NCBI GenBank assembly: GCA_035455745.1
Contig: DATIEP010000036.1
Coordinates: 1 to 64,000, forward strand
Direction of reading: 5' to 3'
Length of the DNA stretch: 64,000 bases
Origin: JADGGM01 sp027307005
Lineage (GTDB): Bacteria; Gemmatimonadota; Gemmatimonadetes; Gemmatimonadales; Gemmatimonadaceae
The position numbers and the translations under genes were made by a program. Numbering within the stretch: position 1 is the stretch's first letter; each line of letters begins with the position of its first letter. The notes beneath the pieces were generated by a model that was not told the origin of the DNA, did no database searches, and saw only the letters and a list, made by a program, of their open reading frames with translations. This document shows positions 8,890-17,364 of the stretch, piece by piece.

Positions 8890-9034
8890 CGAACGGATGA
8901 CACCCGGCACGCCGGCCGGCGACGCGGCGGCGGGCGAAGTCGCCAAGCTCTGGTTGTCGTGGGCCTGGGTGGGGATTCCGGGCTTGTGGGGCGTGTACCA
9001 CGTCGTCGTCGACGCGCTCAAGATCTTCAAGTAG
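8882..9034 (+). CDS. small membrane protein, probable MFS transporter small subunit
   Basis: 50 residues: a polar N-terminus followed by one hydrophobic helix (LWLSWAWVGIPGLWGVYHVVVDALKIF). It begins inside the last codons of the OFA transporter gene with AGGAGG just upstream, so it is co-translated. Similar about 50-residue proteins with a W-x2-V/I-G-I-P-x2-W-G-V-Y pattern are encoded next to OFA transporters in other bacteria and are annotated as small subunits. The role (stability, assembly or substrate range) is inference from that association. Its stop is followed at once by a GTTAGGC motif. Confidence 0.75.
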   Translation: MPDERMTPGTPAGDAAAGEVAKLWLSWAWVGIPGLWGVYHVVVDALKIFK

Positions 9035-9219
9035 TTAGGCGGGCATGGTGCCACGTCCGCGCATCGTGATGATGGCCTGAGCGGACGAGTTCGATCCGTA
9101 CAAGGACTGAGCACGCCAACCCAGAAAGGCGAGGCGGGCGACCGGCGCGAAGCGACACACGGTCAATCCTAACGGAAGCCGGTGGAGCGGCGGGGCACGC
9201 TGGGTCGCGTGTCCCGCAA

Positions 9220-9293
<74 letters not shown>

Positions 9294-9514
9294 GCAACAG
9301 ACGTAAGGTACTCCTCCGTGTCGGTCTGTCCACTGCAGAGCCCCGTGCGGGAGTCAGGCTCCAGAGGAGTCGCACGGAGCCGCTCCGCTCGGACCGCGCT
9401 CGGCTCTAATCCTGACGGGCCCGCGACCGCGATGTAGATTCTCGTGCGTCCGACGGGAGATCGCCGCGTCGGCGGTTTCGCGATGTCGAACATCCAACAC
9501 GTCGAGGATCGGCC

Positions 9515-10918
9515 ATGCGGGATTTCGCGGGAGCGGGGATGAGAAGCCGGCGGGGACGCGCGACGGGCATCGCGCTCGCGACCGTCGCGGTGATGGCCTG
9601 CGGCGGGTCGCAGAAAGCGCCGAAGTCCACGGGCGACTCGACGACGGCGGCGGCGAACGCAACGCCCAAAGGATGCGACGCCGGCAACGGCGGCATCACG
9701 CTGCCCCCGGGGTTCTGCGCCTCGGTGTTCGCCGACAAGCTCGACCACCCGCGCCACCTGGTGGTTGCGCCTAACGGAGTCGTATACGTGAACACGTGGC
9801 ACCCGCGTCGGGGCGGCGAAGGCGGCAACAATGACAGCGCCTGGACGGGCGGCGCCATTGTCGCGCTCCGCGACACCACCGGCGATGGGCACGCCGATGT
9901 CACCGACTCCTTCGGCGACAGCGCCAAAGCCGGCGGGCACGGCGGCACCGGCATCGCCATGCACGGCACCTACCTCTACGCCGAAGAGTCCGACCGGATC
10001 GAGCGCTACACGCTGCCCAGCGCCGGCATCGTGCCCACGGGAAAACCGGCCGTCATCGTGTCCGGCATGCCGTTAGGCGGCAACCATCCGATGCACGCCT
10101 TCGCCATCGATTCCTCCGGCGCGATCTTCGTCGAGATGGGCTCGGCCACCAACGCATGCCAGGTGCGAGACCGCACGCTCCATTCCCCAGGCCACATGCC
10201 GTGCACGGAGCTCGCGACGCGCGGCGGGATCTGGCGCTTCGACGGCAACCGCACCGGCCAGCGGTTCTCGCCGTCGGCGCGGTACGCCACCGGCATCCGC
10301 AACGCCGTCGGCATCGCCTTCACGCCTAACGGAGAGCTGTTCTCGACCCAGCACGGCCGCGATCAATTGGCGGGCAACTGGCCGGAACGCTACACCAACG
10401 AGCAGAGCGCCGAGCTGCCCGCGGAAGAACTGCTGCACATCGAGAAGGGCGCCGACTACGGCTGGCCCTACTGCTACTTCGATGGCTCGCAGAAGAAGCT
10501 GATGCTCGCGCCCGAGTACGGCGGCGACGGGAAGAAAGAAGGCGTCTGCACGACCAAGCGCGGGCCGGTCGAATTCTTTCCCGGACACTGGGCGCCGGAT
10601 GGCCTCACGTTCTACGGCGGCTCGTCATTCCCATCGCACTACAAGGGCGGGGCATTCATCGCGTTCCACGGCTCGTGGAATCGCGCGCCGCTGCCGCAAG
10701 CGGGCTACCTGGTGGCCTTCGTGCCGTTCCAGGGCGACACCGTCAGTGCCCCGTACGAGATCTTCGCCGATGGGTTCGCCGGAGCGAACAAGCAGCCGGA
10801 TGCGGCGGCGCATCGGCCCGCCGGCCTCGCCGTTGGTCCGGACGGCGCGCTCTACATTGCCGACGATGCGCACGGGCGCGTGTGGCGCGTGACGTATCAC
10901 GGCGCCGGCGGCCGCTAG
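9515..10918 (+). CDS. PQQ-type sugar dehydrogenase (sorbosone/glucose dehydrogenase family), lipoprotein
   Basis: 467 residues. A signal peptide with a lipobox-like VMAC (cysteine near residue 29) predicts export and lipid anchoring. After a serine/threonine-rich linker the body is a six-bladed beta-propeller of the GSDH/L-sorbosone dehydrogenase class: PPGFCASVFADKLDHPRHLVVAPNGVVYV at the first blade, GIRNAVGIAFTPNGELFSTQHGRDQL mid-protein and RPAGLAVGPDGALYIADDAHGRVWRV at the last. Such enzymes oxidise sugars in the periplasm with bound PQQ; the substrate is unknown. GAGG lies 8 bases before the ATG at 9515; an in-frame ATG at 9539 would give a shorter, equally plausible signal peptide. Confidence 0.82.
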   Translation: MRDFAGAGMRSRRGRATGIALATVAVMACGGSQKAPKSTGDSTTAAANATPKGCDAGNGGITLPPGFCASVFADKLDHPRHLVVAPNGVVYVNTWHPRRGGEGGNNDSAWTGGAIVALRDTTGDGHADVTDSFGDSAKAGGHGGTGIAMHGTYLYAEESDRIERYTLPSAGIVPTGKPAVIVSGMPLGGNHPMHAFAIDSSGAIFVEMGSATNACQVRDRTLHSPGHMPCTELATRGGIWRFDGNRTGQRFSPSARYATGIRNAVGIAFTPNGELFSTQHGRDQLAGNWPERYTNEQSAELPAEELLHIEKGADYGWPYCYFDGSQKKLMLAPEYGGDGKKEGVCTTKRGPVEFFPGHWAPDGLTFYGGSSFPSHYKGGAFIAFHGSWNRAPLPQAGYLVAFVPFQGDTVSAPYEIFADGFAGANKQPDAAAHRPAGLAVGPDGALYIADDAHGRVWRVTYHGAGGR

Positions 10919-10938
10919 CCTAACGCACCGCAGCGGCC
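10910..10938 (+). terminator. 7-bp hairpin between convergent genes, GCCTAAC in loop
   Basis: GGCCGCT (10910-10916) pairs with AGCGGCC (10932-10938) across the stop codons of two convergent genes. The loop contains the GCCTAAC motif. The position suits a bidirectional transcription stop, but there is no U-tract, so it is offered only as a possible terminator. Confidence 0.35.
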
Positions 10939-11738
10939 CGCGGCGCGTCCACCGTGTCGCCCGTTGGGCGCGACACGGGCGCGTCGAGCAAGGCCTCGAT
11001 CGCCATTTCCGGCGCGGGCGCATCCTGCAATGCGCGCGCGTGCACGCCGAACGTGCGCTTGAGGTCGGCGCGCAGCGTACTCACTTTGCCGTAGCCCAAC
11101 GTCTTGGCCACGCCGTCGCAGGTGCGGGTGCCGTCGTAGAGCAGGCGATACGCCGTGAGCACGCGCGCGGCGCGCAGAATGATCTTGGGCGTCGGCAGCC
11201 CGGCGCGCATGAAGTGTCGTTCCACGGTGCGGCGGGTCATACAGGCGCGCGTCGCGATCACGGAGACGTCGGCGCGCGCGTCGTCATCGTGGATGCACTG
11301 CTCGACGGCCGCGCGCAGCCGGCGCGGCAGCGGTGCGAGCAGCGCCACGAGGCGCTCCTGCGCGCGATGGGTGATGGATGCGCGAACGAGCTCGCCTAAC
11401 GCAGCCGACAGGTGGTGGGTCGAGTCGTCGACGCCGGCGAAGACCGCGCTGCGGACGCCGGCGCCGCCGAGGTCGAGCAGCAGACGCGCCGTCTCCGGCC
11501 GCAGTTGCGTGTACAGCAGCCAGCGGACGCACGCGTGGCGGCGTACGGTCTGCACCAGCTGCGGCTCGTCCAGCGATTGGTCGAGCAGCGGATCGAGGAC
11601 GGCAATGTCGGCGCCGTTCGCGCGCATCGCGTCCTCGAGCTGGACGAGCTGGTCCACGACGACGGCGGCGCACCCCGATGGCGCCACGTTCCGCACCCTG
11701 GCGACACGATACGCCGGTACGGCGATGATCAGCTGCAT
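10920..11738 (-). CDS. AraC-like helix-turn-helix transcriptional regulator
   Basis: 272 residues from the ATG at 11738; a GTG at 11783 would add 15 residues but has no ribosome-binding site, while GAGGA lies upstream of the ATG. The C-terminal half has the double helix-turn-helix layout of AraC proteins: DVSVIATRACMTRRTVERHFMRAGLPTPKIILRAARVLTAYRLL, then CDGVAKTLGYGKVSTLRADLKRTFGVHARAL. The N-terminal half (VAPSGCAAVVVDQLVQLEDAMRANGADIAVLDPLL) looks like a degenerate receiver or ligand-sensing fold without a clear phosphorylation site. Convergent with the sugar dehydrogenase. Target genes unknown. Confidence 0.75.
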   Translation of the reverse strand: MQLIIAVPAYRVARVRNVAPSGCAAVVVDQLVQLEDAMRANGADIAVLDPLLDQSLDEPQLVQTVRRHACVRWLLYTQLRPETARLLLDLGGAGVRSAVFAGVDDSTHHLSAALGELVRASITHRAQERLVALLAPLPRRLRAAVEQCIHDDDARADVSVIATRACMTRRTVERHFMRAGLPTPKIILRAARVLTAYRLLYDGTRTCDGVAKTLGYGKVSTLRADLKRTFGVHARALQDAPAPEMAIEALLDAPVSRPTGDTVDAPRAAAVR

Positions 11739-12084
11739 CTGTGCGCGGTCCTCGATTCCGAGTGTGGCGGTGCGGGGTGACACCGGTTTCGAAGATAGGA
11801 GTATCTGACGTTCGCGCCAGACCGTGGCACGTTAGTCCGGCTTGCGTAAGGCATCGCGCGGTCGGTGGCGTCGCGAATCGGGACGCGCTGTCGCATCGGG
11901 GGACTTGCGCACGTGTTCAATGGCGAGCGGTGGCGCAGAGTCGTCCTGTACAGTTCGCCATTGCCGCAGTCACAAACTCAGCCGCCGCCGACTAGCTTGT
12001 CTGGAGCCGGCCGCTGCACCGTGGCCGAGCAGAAGCCTCGGTTGGCGGATCTCGAGCTCCCCGACAAACCATTCTGATCGCCCC
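11739..12084. other. 346-base intergenic region between divergent genes
   Basis: Upstream of both the AraC-like gene (minus) and a hypothetical gene (plus), so it should hold both promoters. I see no confident -35/-10 pair, repeat, RNA gene or terminator. A frame is open upstream of the hypothetical gene, but its translation is arginine/serine-rich, low in hydrophobic residues and unlike a protein, so I do not call it coding. Confidence 0.4.
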
Positions 12085-12591
12085 ATGCCCGACTTGCTCA
12101 TCCGCATCAAGCGCGCGACGGATGGGTCCGCCGCGCTGACGTGCGTTCGCGCCGACGGCTCGGTCACCTGGCAGCGCCAGGTCGGCCCGTTAGGCGCGTT
12201 CTTTCCCACCCACGACCTGACGCACTATGCGGTCGAGACCACGCTCGGCTACCGCCAGGGCTTTTACGGGCTGATCGCCGACGGATGGGAGATCGCCGAT
12301 TTCGAAACCGCCAAGGGCGACATTCCGCGCGAGGCGCGTGAAGCCGAGCTCGTCGTCGGGGTGTTCGAGATGGAACTGCGGATGGGCCGCGACTGGTCGG
12401 GGTCCGAGTTGCGTGAGCAGGGCGAGCGCTATGCGTCGAGCACACGGCCCGAGCGCGCCCGGATGCCGCTGCCGCCGTTGACCGATGACGACATCGCGCG
12501 CGTCCGCGCGCTCAGGGCGGCGGTGTTCGCGCAGTGGGAGGCCGTCGGTCCCGGCGACACGCTGGAACTGGCGTTCTCGCGACCTACGTGA
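12085..12591 (+). CDS. hypothetical protein
   Basis: 168 residues; I do not recognise the family. The N-terminal half is beta-rich (LLIRIKRATDGSAALTCVRADGSVTWQRQ) followed by HDLTHYAVETTLGYRQGFYGLIADGW, a pattern seen in small uncharacterised proteins; the C-terminal half is helical with many acidic and arginine residues. No signal peptide or membrane segment. The ATG has no good ribosome-binding site. It is followed after 13 bases by the M28 peptidase gene and could be co-transcribed with it. Confidence 0.6.
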   Translation: MPDLLIRIKRATDGSAALTCVRADGSVTWQRQVGPLGAFFPTHDLTHYAVETTLGYRQGFYGLIADGWEIADFETAKGDIPREAREAELVVGVFEMELRMGRDWSGSELREQGERYASSTRPERARMPLPPLTDDDIARVRALRAAVFAQWEAVGPGDTLELAFSRPT

Positions 12592-12604
12592 CAGAATCCA
12601 GCGC

Positions 12605-14875
12605 ATGCGACTCACACCTCTTATTGCTCTCGCCTGCGGGTTGACGCTGCTCCCGGCCTCCACGCCTTCCACGCCGCCCGGCGGCCTAACGGGATTCTCC
12701 GCCGCCGGCGCCCGTGCCGAACGCGACTGGGAAACCAAGTTCAAGGCGATTCCGTCGCCGGACAGCGAGCGCGCCTACATGCGCCACCTCTCGGCGCGGC
12801 CGCACCACGTCGGCTCGCCGTACGACAGCGCGAACGCCCAATGGATCCTGGCCCACTTCAAATCGTGGGGACTCGACGCGCACATCGAACGGTTCGAGGT
12901 GTTGTTCCCGACGCCGAAGGAGCGTCTCGTAGAGCTGGTTGGGCCGACGCATTTTCGTGCGTCGCTGCTCGAACCCACGGTGCCGGGCGATCCGACCTCG
13001 TCGCAGCACGCCGAGCAGCTGCCCACGTACAACGCGTATTCCGCGGACGGCGACGTCACGGCGCCGCTCGTGTACGTGAACTACGGTCTGCCGGCCGACT
13101 ACGACGAGCTCGAGCGCCACGGCGTGTCGGTGAAGGGCGCAATCGTCATCGCCCGCTACGGCAACTCGTGGCGCGGCGTGAAGCCGATGGTCGCGGCGGA
13201 ACACGGGGCAGTGGGCTGTCTCATCTATTCGGATCCGGCCGACGACGGCTATGGCCAGGGCGACACGTATCCGAAGGGACCGTACCGTCCGCGCGAGGGT
13301 GTGCAGCGGGGCAGCGTGATGGAAATGCAGCTCTATCCGGGCGACCCGCTCACGCCCGGCGTGGGCGCGACGCACGATGCCAAGCGGTTGTCGCGGGCCG
13401 ACGCGCAGACGATCACCAAGATTCCGGTGCTTCCGATCTCGTACGGCGACGCCGAGCCGCTGCTGGCTGCGTTAGGCGGCCCGGTGGCGCCCGAACCGTG
13501 GCGCGGCGGGCTCGGCATGACCTATCACCTGGGTTCGGGACCGGCGCGCGTCCATCTCGTGGTCAAATCCAACTGGGACATCAAGCCGGTCTACGATGTG
13601 ATCGCCACCATTCGCGGCAGCACCGAGCCCGACGAGTGGATCGTGCGCGGCAACCATCACGACGCGTGGGTGAACGGCGCCGAAGATCCGATCGCGGGGC
13701 AGGTCGCGATGATGGAAGAGGCCCGCGGGTTAGGCGCGCTGCTCGCGCAGGGCTGGCATCCGCGCCGCACCATCATCTATGCGGCGTGGGACGGCGAGGA
13801 ACCGATGCTGCTCGGATCCACCGAGTGGGTGGAAGAGCACGCGGAGGAGTTGCGCCAGAAGGCCGTCGCCTACATCAACACCGACACGAACGATCGCGGC
13901 TATCTCTTCGCGGGCGGCACGCCGTCGCTGGCGCCGTTCATCAGCGACGTGGCCAAGGATGTCGAGGATCCGGAGACCCATCTCTCGGTCTGGAAGCGCC
14001 GCAAGCTCGCCGACATCCTGCAGGCGCGGTCCGACGAGGCGCGGACCGAAGCCCGCTCGAGTGACGTGCTGCGGGTCGGTCCGTTAGGCTCGGGGTCCGA
14101 CTACTCCGGGTTCGTCGATCACATCGGGATCGCCTCGTTGAACATCGGCTTCGGCGGCGAGAGCGAGTCCGGCGGCGTGTACCACTCCGTGTACGACGAC
14201 TACTACTGGTACACGCATTTCGGCGACACGTCGTTCGTGTACGGCCGCGCGCTGTCGCAGATCGGCGGCACGGCGGTGATGCGGCTCGCCGATGCGGACG
14301 TCCTGCCCTACGACTTCGTGACGCTGGCGTCGACGGTGCAGCGCGAAGTCGCTGATCTGCAGCATCTGCTCACGACGGAGCGGGCGGCGACCGCCGAGCA
14401 GAATCGCGAGATCCAGGAGGGTGTGTTCGCGGCCACGTCGGATCCATGGCATCCGACCAGCGCGCCGCCCGTTGCGCCCGTGCCGCCCTACCTCGGCTTC
14501 GCGCCGTTGCAGAACGGTGCGGACTCGCTCACGCACGCGTCCGTCCGCTATGCGAAAGCCTTCAACGCGCTCGCCGCCGACACGTCGTACGGCGCCGGCG
14601 CGACGGCCGGCGTGAACGCGCTGCTGCTGCAGGCCGCCCGCCGCCTAACGGACAAGCGCGGGCTGCCGGGCCGCCCGTGGTACACGTTCGAGCTCGAGGC
14701 GCCGGGCTTCTACACGGGGTACGGCGCGAAGACGATGCCCGCCGTGCGCGAGGCCATCGAGCAGCGCAAATTCCCGCTGGCGCAGGAGCAGATCGCCGTC
14801 GTGGGCGCCGTCCTCGACGCGGAAGCCGCGTTGGTCGACTCGGCGGCCCGCATGCTGGGCACGCGCACGCCGTAA
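12605..14875 (+). CDS. M28-family zinc peptidase (glutamate carboxypeptidase II-like), exported
   Basis: 756 residues with an N-terminal signal peptide (LTPLIALACGLTLLPAS). Architecture follows glutamate carboxypeptidase II/transferrin-receptor-like proteins: a protease-associated domain (VKGAIVIARYGNSWRGVKPMVAAEHGAVGCLIYSDP), the M28 catalytic core and a helical dimerisation domain. Zinc and catalytic positions are visible: H and D in NHHDAWVNGAEDP, paired glutamates in WDGEEPMLLGS, D in YINTDTND and H in YHSVYDDYYW. It would cleave C-terminal acidic or other residues from peptides in the periplasm. ATG at 12605 is chosen because the signal peptide starts there; the longer frame overlaps the previous gene without support. 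Confidence 0.9.
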   Translation: MRLTPLIALACGLTLLPASTPSTPPGGLTGFSAAGARAERDWETKFKAIPSPDSERAYMRHLSARPHHVGSPYDSANAQWILAHFKSWGLDAHIERFEVLFPTPKERLVELVGPTHFRASLLEPTVPGDPTSSQHAEQLPTYNAYSADGDVTAPLVYVNYGLPADYDELERHGVSVKGAIVIARYGNSWRGVKPMVAAEHGAVGCLIYSDPADDGYGQGDTYPKGPYRPREGVQRGSVMEMQLYPGDPLTPGVGATHDAKRLSRADAQTITKIPVLPISYGDAEPLLAALGGPVAPEPWRGGLGMTYHLGSGPARVHLVVKSNWDIKPVYDVIATIRGSTEPDEWIVRGNHHDAWVNGAEDPIAGQVAMMEEARGLGALLAQGWHPRRTIIYAAWDGEEPMLLGSTEWVEEHAEELRQKAVAYINTDTNDRGYLFAGGTPSLAPFISDVAKDVEDPETHLSVWKRRKLADILQARSDEARTEARSSDVLRVGPLGSGSDYSGFVDHIGIASLNIGFGGESESGGVYHSVYDDYYWYTHFGDTSFVYGRALSQIGGTAVMRLADADVLPYDFVTLASTVQREVADLQHLLTTERAATAEQNREIQEGVFAATSDPWHPTSAPPVAPVPPYLGFAPLQNGADSLTHASVRYAKAFNALAADTSYGAGATAGVNALLLQAARRLTDKRGLPGRPWYTFELEAPGFYTGYGAKTMPAVREAIEQRKFPLAQEQIAVVGAVLDAEAALVDSAARMLGTRTP

Positions 14876-14883
14876 GGCGAGCG

Positions 14884-15825
14884 CTACTCTTCGGCCGCGC
14901 CGCCGCTCCGCGCGACCTGGTCGGCGCGCACCTTCGCCGCGTCGAACCGGCGCGCGCCGGCGAGCATCTTGTCGATCGTCTCGTCGAAATCGGCTTCGCC
15001 GCGCTTGAACCGCAGCGGATTGAGCCGCGCGACGACGAACGCCCGCAGGTACGGACTCTCGAAGCCGCGCGATTTGAGGCTCGCGATCGCCGCCGTCACC
15101 GCGTCGTTGAGCTCGAGCAGTTTCGCCGCGCGTTCGCGGCGCACCTCGAGCGCGCGCGACAGCTTCATGGCCAGAAACTTGTCGCACCGTTTGAGCACGG
15201 GGTGATATGCGCCGCCGGCAAAGCGTCCGTTCTCCTGGTAACAGAAGCCGAGTGTGATGAGCGCGGCCTCTTCGAACTCGATGGCGTACTCGCGCTCGGG
15301 CCGGTCATCGAGGTCGGCCAGCGCGACGGCGAGGCGCGCCACTTCGAGGGCGCGCTCGCGCAGGTTGTGCGCCTTCTCGGTGTTGAGCAGCAGAATGCGG
15401 TGCGCGACCTCCGGCTCGGGAATCACCAGCGCGACGATGCTCTTCGCGCCTAACCGGCGCATCGCGCCCAACCGGTGATAGCCGTTGGGCGTCCAGTACC
15501 GTCCGTCGGCGCTCGGCACGGCGGTCACCGGGTCGACGTACCGGTCGAGCCGGTCGATGGCGTCGGCGAGGCGTGTGACGTGCGCATCGGACAGGTCCCG
15601 CTGGAACGGCGTGGGCTCGACCTTGTCGATGGGCAGCGCCGCCAGAATCTGCCAGTGGCTGCCCAACGGATCGCGGTAGATGCCCAACACCGACCCGCCG
15701 TCGTCCGCGATGCGCGCGGCGAGCGCATCCACGGCGGCGGGGTGCGCGGCGCCGGCGAGCCGGCGGGCGTCGAGGCCGCGCGACTGCGGGTCCGCCTGGG
15801 CCTTCTTGCGTTTGGCTCGTGGCAT
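14884..15825 (-). CDS. ParB/Srx-fold nuclease-domain protein
   Basis: 313 residues. Residues about 60-130 match the ParB N-terminal fold: LPIDKVEPTPFQRDLSDAHVTRLADAIDRLDRYVDPVTAVPSADGRYWTPNGYHRLGAMRRLG, where NGYHRLGAMRRLG takes the place of the GHRRLAAA/GERRWRA nucleotide-binding box of ParB. The remainder is a helical region without an obvious ParB helix-turn-helix. No parA partner lies nearby, so it is an orphan ParB-like protein rather than a segregation pair. It begins 16 bases from the left inverted repeat of the insertion sequence, so the IS sits in its promoter region. Function unknown. Confidence 0.72.
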   Translation of the reverse strand: MPRAKRKKAQADPQSRGLDARRLAGAAHPAAVDALAARIADDGGSVLGIYRDPLGSHWQILAALPIDKVEPTPFQRDLSDAHVTRLADAIDRLDRYVDPVTAVPSADGRYWTPNGYHRLGAMRRLGAKSIVALVIPEPEVAHRILLLNTEKAHNLRERALEVARLAVALADLDDRPEREYAIEFEEAALITLGFCYQENGRFAGGAYHPVLKRCDKFLAMKLSRALEVRRERAAKLLELNDAVTAAIASLKSRGFESPYLRAFVVARLNPLRFKRGEADFDETIDKMLAGARRFDAAKVRADQVARSGGAAEE

Positions 15826-15840
15826 CGGGCGCGCCTAGAA

Positions 15841-15853
15841 GATATGAAGGGGC
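15841..15853 (+). repeat. left inverted repeat of the IS1111-like element
   Basis: GATATGAAGGGGC; exact reverse complement of 17352-17364. Inner similarity continues for two of the next three bases. Confidence 0.85.
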
Positions 15854-15949
15854 TGGCCCCCTGACGGAGTCGTGGGTTAGCTCACCCATGATCACGTAGG
15901 TGTGCCAGAGCCACATGCGACAGTGTCGCATTGCCAGAGGACCAGCCCC

Positions 15950-17077
15950 ATGTCTCCTTCGATTTTGTACCTCGGCCTGGATGTGCACAAGGACTCCGTG
16001 ATGATCGCTGTGTTGCCAGCGGACGCGGTCGGCCCAACGCGGCTCGAGCGGCTGCCCTACGATTTCAAGAAACTGGAGCGCTTCTGCGCGCGGCTCGCCC
16101 AGGATGGCACGCTGCTGCGCGCGTGCTATGAAGCCAGCGGCGCGGGCTACGTGTTGCAGCGCGCGATGACGAGCTGGGGCCACACGTGCGAGATCGTGGC
16201 GAGCGCGTTGATTCCCACGAAGCCCGGCGAGCGGCGCAAGCACGACAAGCATGACGCGACGAATCTGGCGCGCTTGTATCGGGCGGGGGAGTTGACCCCG
16301 ATTCGGATTCCGAGCGAGGCCGAGGAGCGCGTGCGTGAGATCGTGCGCTGCCGCGAGACGCTGCAGCGCGAGATCCTCCGGTCGCGCCACTATCTCCTCA
16401 AGCTCCTGCTGCGCCGCGGCCTCGTCTATCACGCGGGCGCGCACTGGACGCTCCGGCACCGCGCGTGGTTAGACGAGGTGCGGCGATCGGATGCGTTGAG
16501 CGGTGGCGACGCGGTGGCCTTCGATGAATATCGCGCGCTCTTGGAGTACAAGCTCGCGCGCCGCGCCGAGTTGGATCGCCAGATCGAAGCGCTCACGTTG
16601 ACGCCAATGTACCACGCGACGGTCGCCCGGCTGACGTGTTTTCGCGGCATCAGCACGCTCGCCGCGATGGTGCTGGCGACGGAGCTCGGCGATTGGCAGC
16701 GCTTTGAAAAGCCCACGCAGCTGATGGCGTACTTGGGCGTCGTCCCGACGGAGCACTCCTCTGGGACGCGTGAACGCCGCGGCGCCATCACCAAGGCGGG
16801 CAATAGCCGATGTCGGCATGTCCTGGTGCAAGCCGCATGGATTGCCCGCCGCCGGCCGCGGCGGAGTGCCCGTCTCACGCGGCGGCAACACGGGCAATCG
16901 CCCGCGCTCATCGCGCACGCGTGGAAAGCGCAGCACCGGCTCTATACGCTCTTCCATCGGATTGCGGCGCGCCGGCCTGCGCAGATCGCGGCCGTCGCGG
17001 TGGCGCGCGAACTCGTCGGCTTCCTGTGGGCGGCGATGCAGATGCCGCCCGCGGCCGACGCCCCAACTGCTGCCTAA
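15950..17077 (+). CDS. IS110/IS1111 family transposase
   Basis: 375 residues. The N-terminal RuvC-like DEDD domain starts LGLDVHKDSVMIAV (D11), with further acidic positions in ACYEASGAGY and KHDKHDATNLARLYRAG. The C-terminal Transposase_20 domain reads LTCFRGISTLAAMVLATELGDWQRFEKPTQLMAYLGVVPTEHSSG, then RRGAITKAGNSRCRHVLVQAAW. It appears intact, so the element may be active. ATG at 15950 is preferred over an upstream ATG at 15902, since homologues begin just before the LGLDVHKDS motif. The stop codon is formed in a GCCTAAC motif. Confidence 0.93.
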   Translation: MSPSILYLGLDVHKDSVMIAVLPADAVGPTRLERLPYDFKKLERFCARLAQDGTLLRACYEASGAGYVLQRAMTSWGHTCEIVASALIPTKPGERRKHDKHDATNLARLYRAGELTPIRIPSEAEERVREIVRCRETLQREILRSRHYLLKLLLRRGLVYHAGAHWTLRHRAWLDEVRRSDALSGGDAVAFDEYRALLEYKLARRAELDRQIEALTLTPMYHATVARLTCFRGISTLAAMVLATELGDWQRFEKPTQLMAYLGVVPTEHSSGTRERRGAITKAGNSRCRHVLVQAAWIARRRPRRSARLTRRQHGQSPALIAHAWKAQHRLYTLFHRIAARRPAQIAAVAVARELVGFLWAAMQMPPAADAPTAA

Positions 17078-17351
17078 CGATGACGTGGCGCGTGGCGTGG
17101 TGCCCGAGGCACGACTGGAGAATGCACGCTTCAACTATGAGGTCGCCCGGGTGCGTCCCACCGGATCGAATCCTCGCCCCTAGAATGTGCTCGCTCCCGA
17201 CGAATCCTGCTTCGTGCCGCTCCGGTCTCTTCCCGAGACTGACCGGCGAATATCAGAGCGATTCATCGTCGAAGCCGCCTCGGGGCCACACCACGCTCCG
17301 CCACCACGACGAACCACCGCGTCGGAGAAAGATCGCGACGCTTGACAACCC
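17078..17351 (+). ncRNA. putative bridge RNA region in the IS 3' non-coding end
   Basis: 274 non-coding bases between the transposase stop and the right inverted repeat. In IS110-family elements the non-coding end encodes a bridge RNA that pairs with donor and target DNA; in the IS1111 branch it lies downstream of the transposase, as here. Small hairpins such as GTCTC/GAGAC (around 17226-17240) are visible, but I cannot define the RNA ends or guide loops by eye. Assignment rests on family knowledge plus position. Confidence 0.4.
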
Positions 17352-17364
17352 GCCCCTTCATATC
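17352..17364 (-). repeat. right inverted repeat of the IS1111-like element
   Basis: Exact reverse complement of 15841-15853. It overlaps the last two bases of the amidohydrolase stop codon position (TCA at 17363-17365 on the plus strand). Confidence 0.85.

Larger units (their letters stand above)
15841..17364 (+). mobile_element. IS110 family insertion sequence, IS1111-like
   Basis: A 1.5-kb element bounded by 13-bp perfect inverted repeats at 15841-15853 and 17352-17364, enclosing one transposase gene. Terminal or subterminal inverted repeats mark the IS1111 branch of IS110; the exact tips may extend a few bases beyond the repeats and no target duplication is visible, as expected for this family. 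The left non-coding end is about 96 bases and includes GGGGC/GCCCC and ATGCGACA/TGTCGCAT hairpins (about 15849-15860 and 15915-15931). The right end is about 275 bases. It lies between a ParB-like gene and the 3' end of an amidohydrolase gene. Confidence 0.85.

Noticed and set aside
11842..12084. N-terminal extension of the hypothetical gene at 12085
   Set aside because: Frame is open but the translation is low-complexity and arginine/serine-rich; the ATG at 12085 starts a more protein-like sequence.
15902..15949. Upstream ATG of the transposase
   Set aside because: Would add residues before the conserved LGLDVHKDS start and runs through the IS left-end hairpin; homologues start near 15950.
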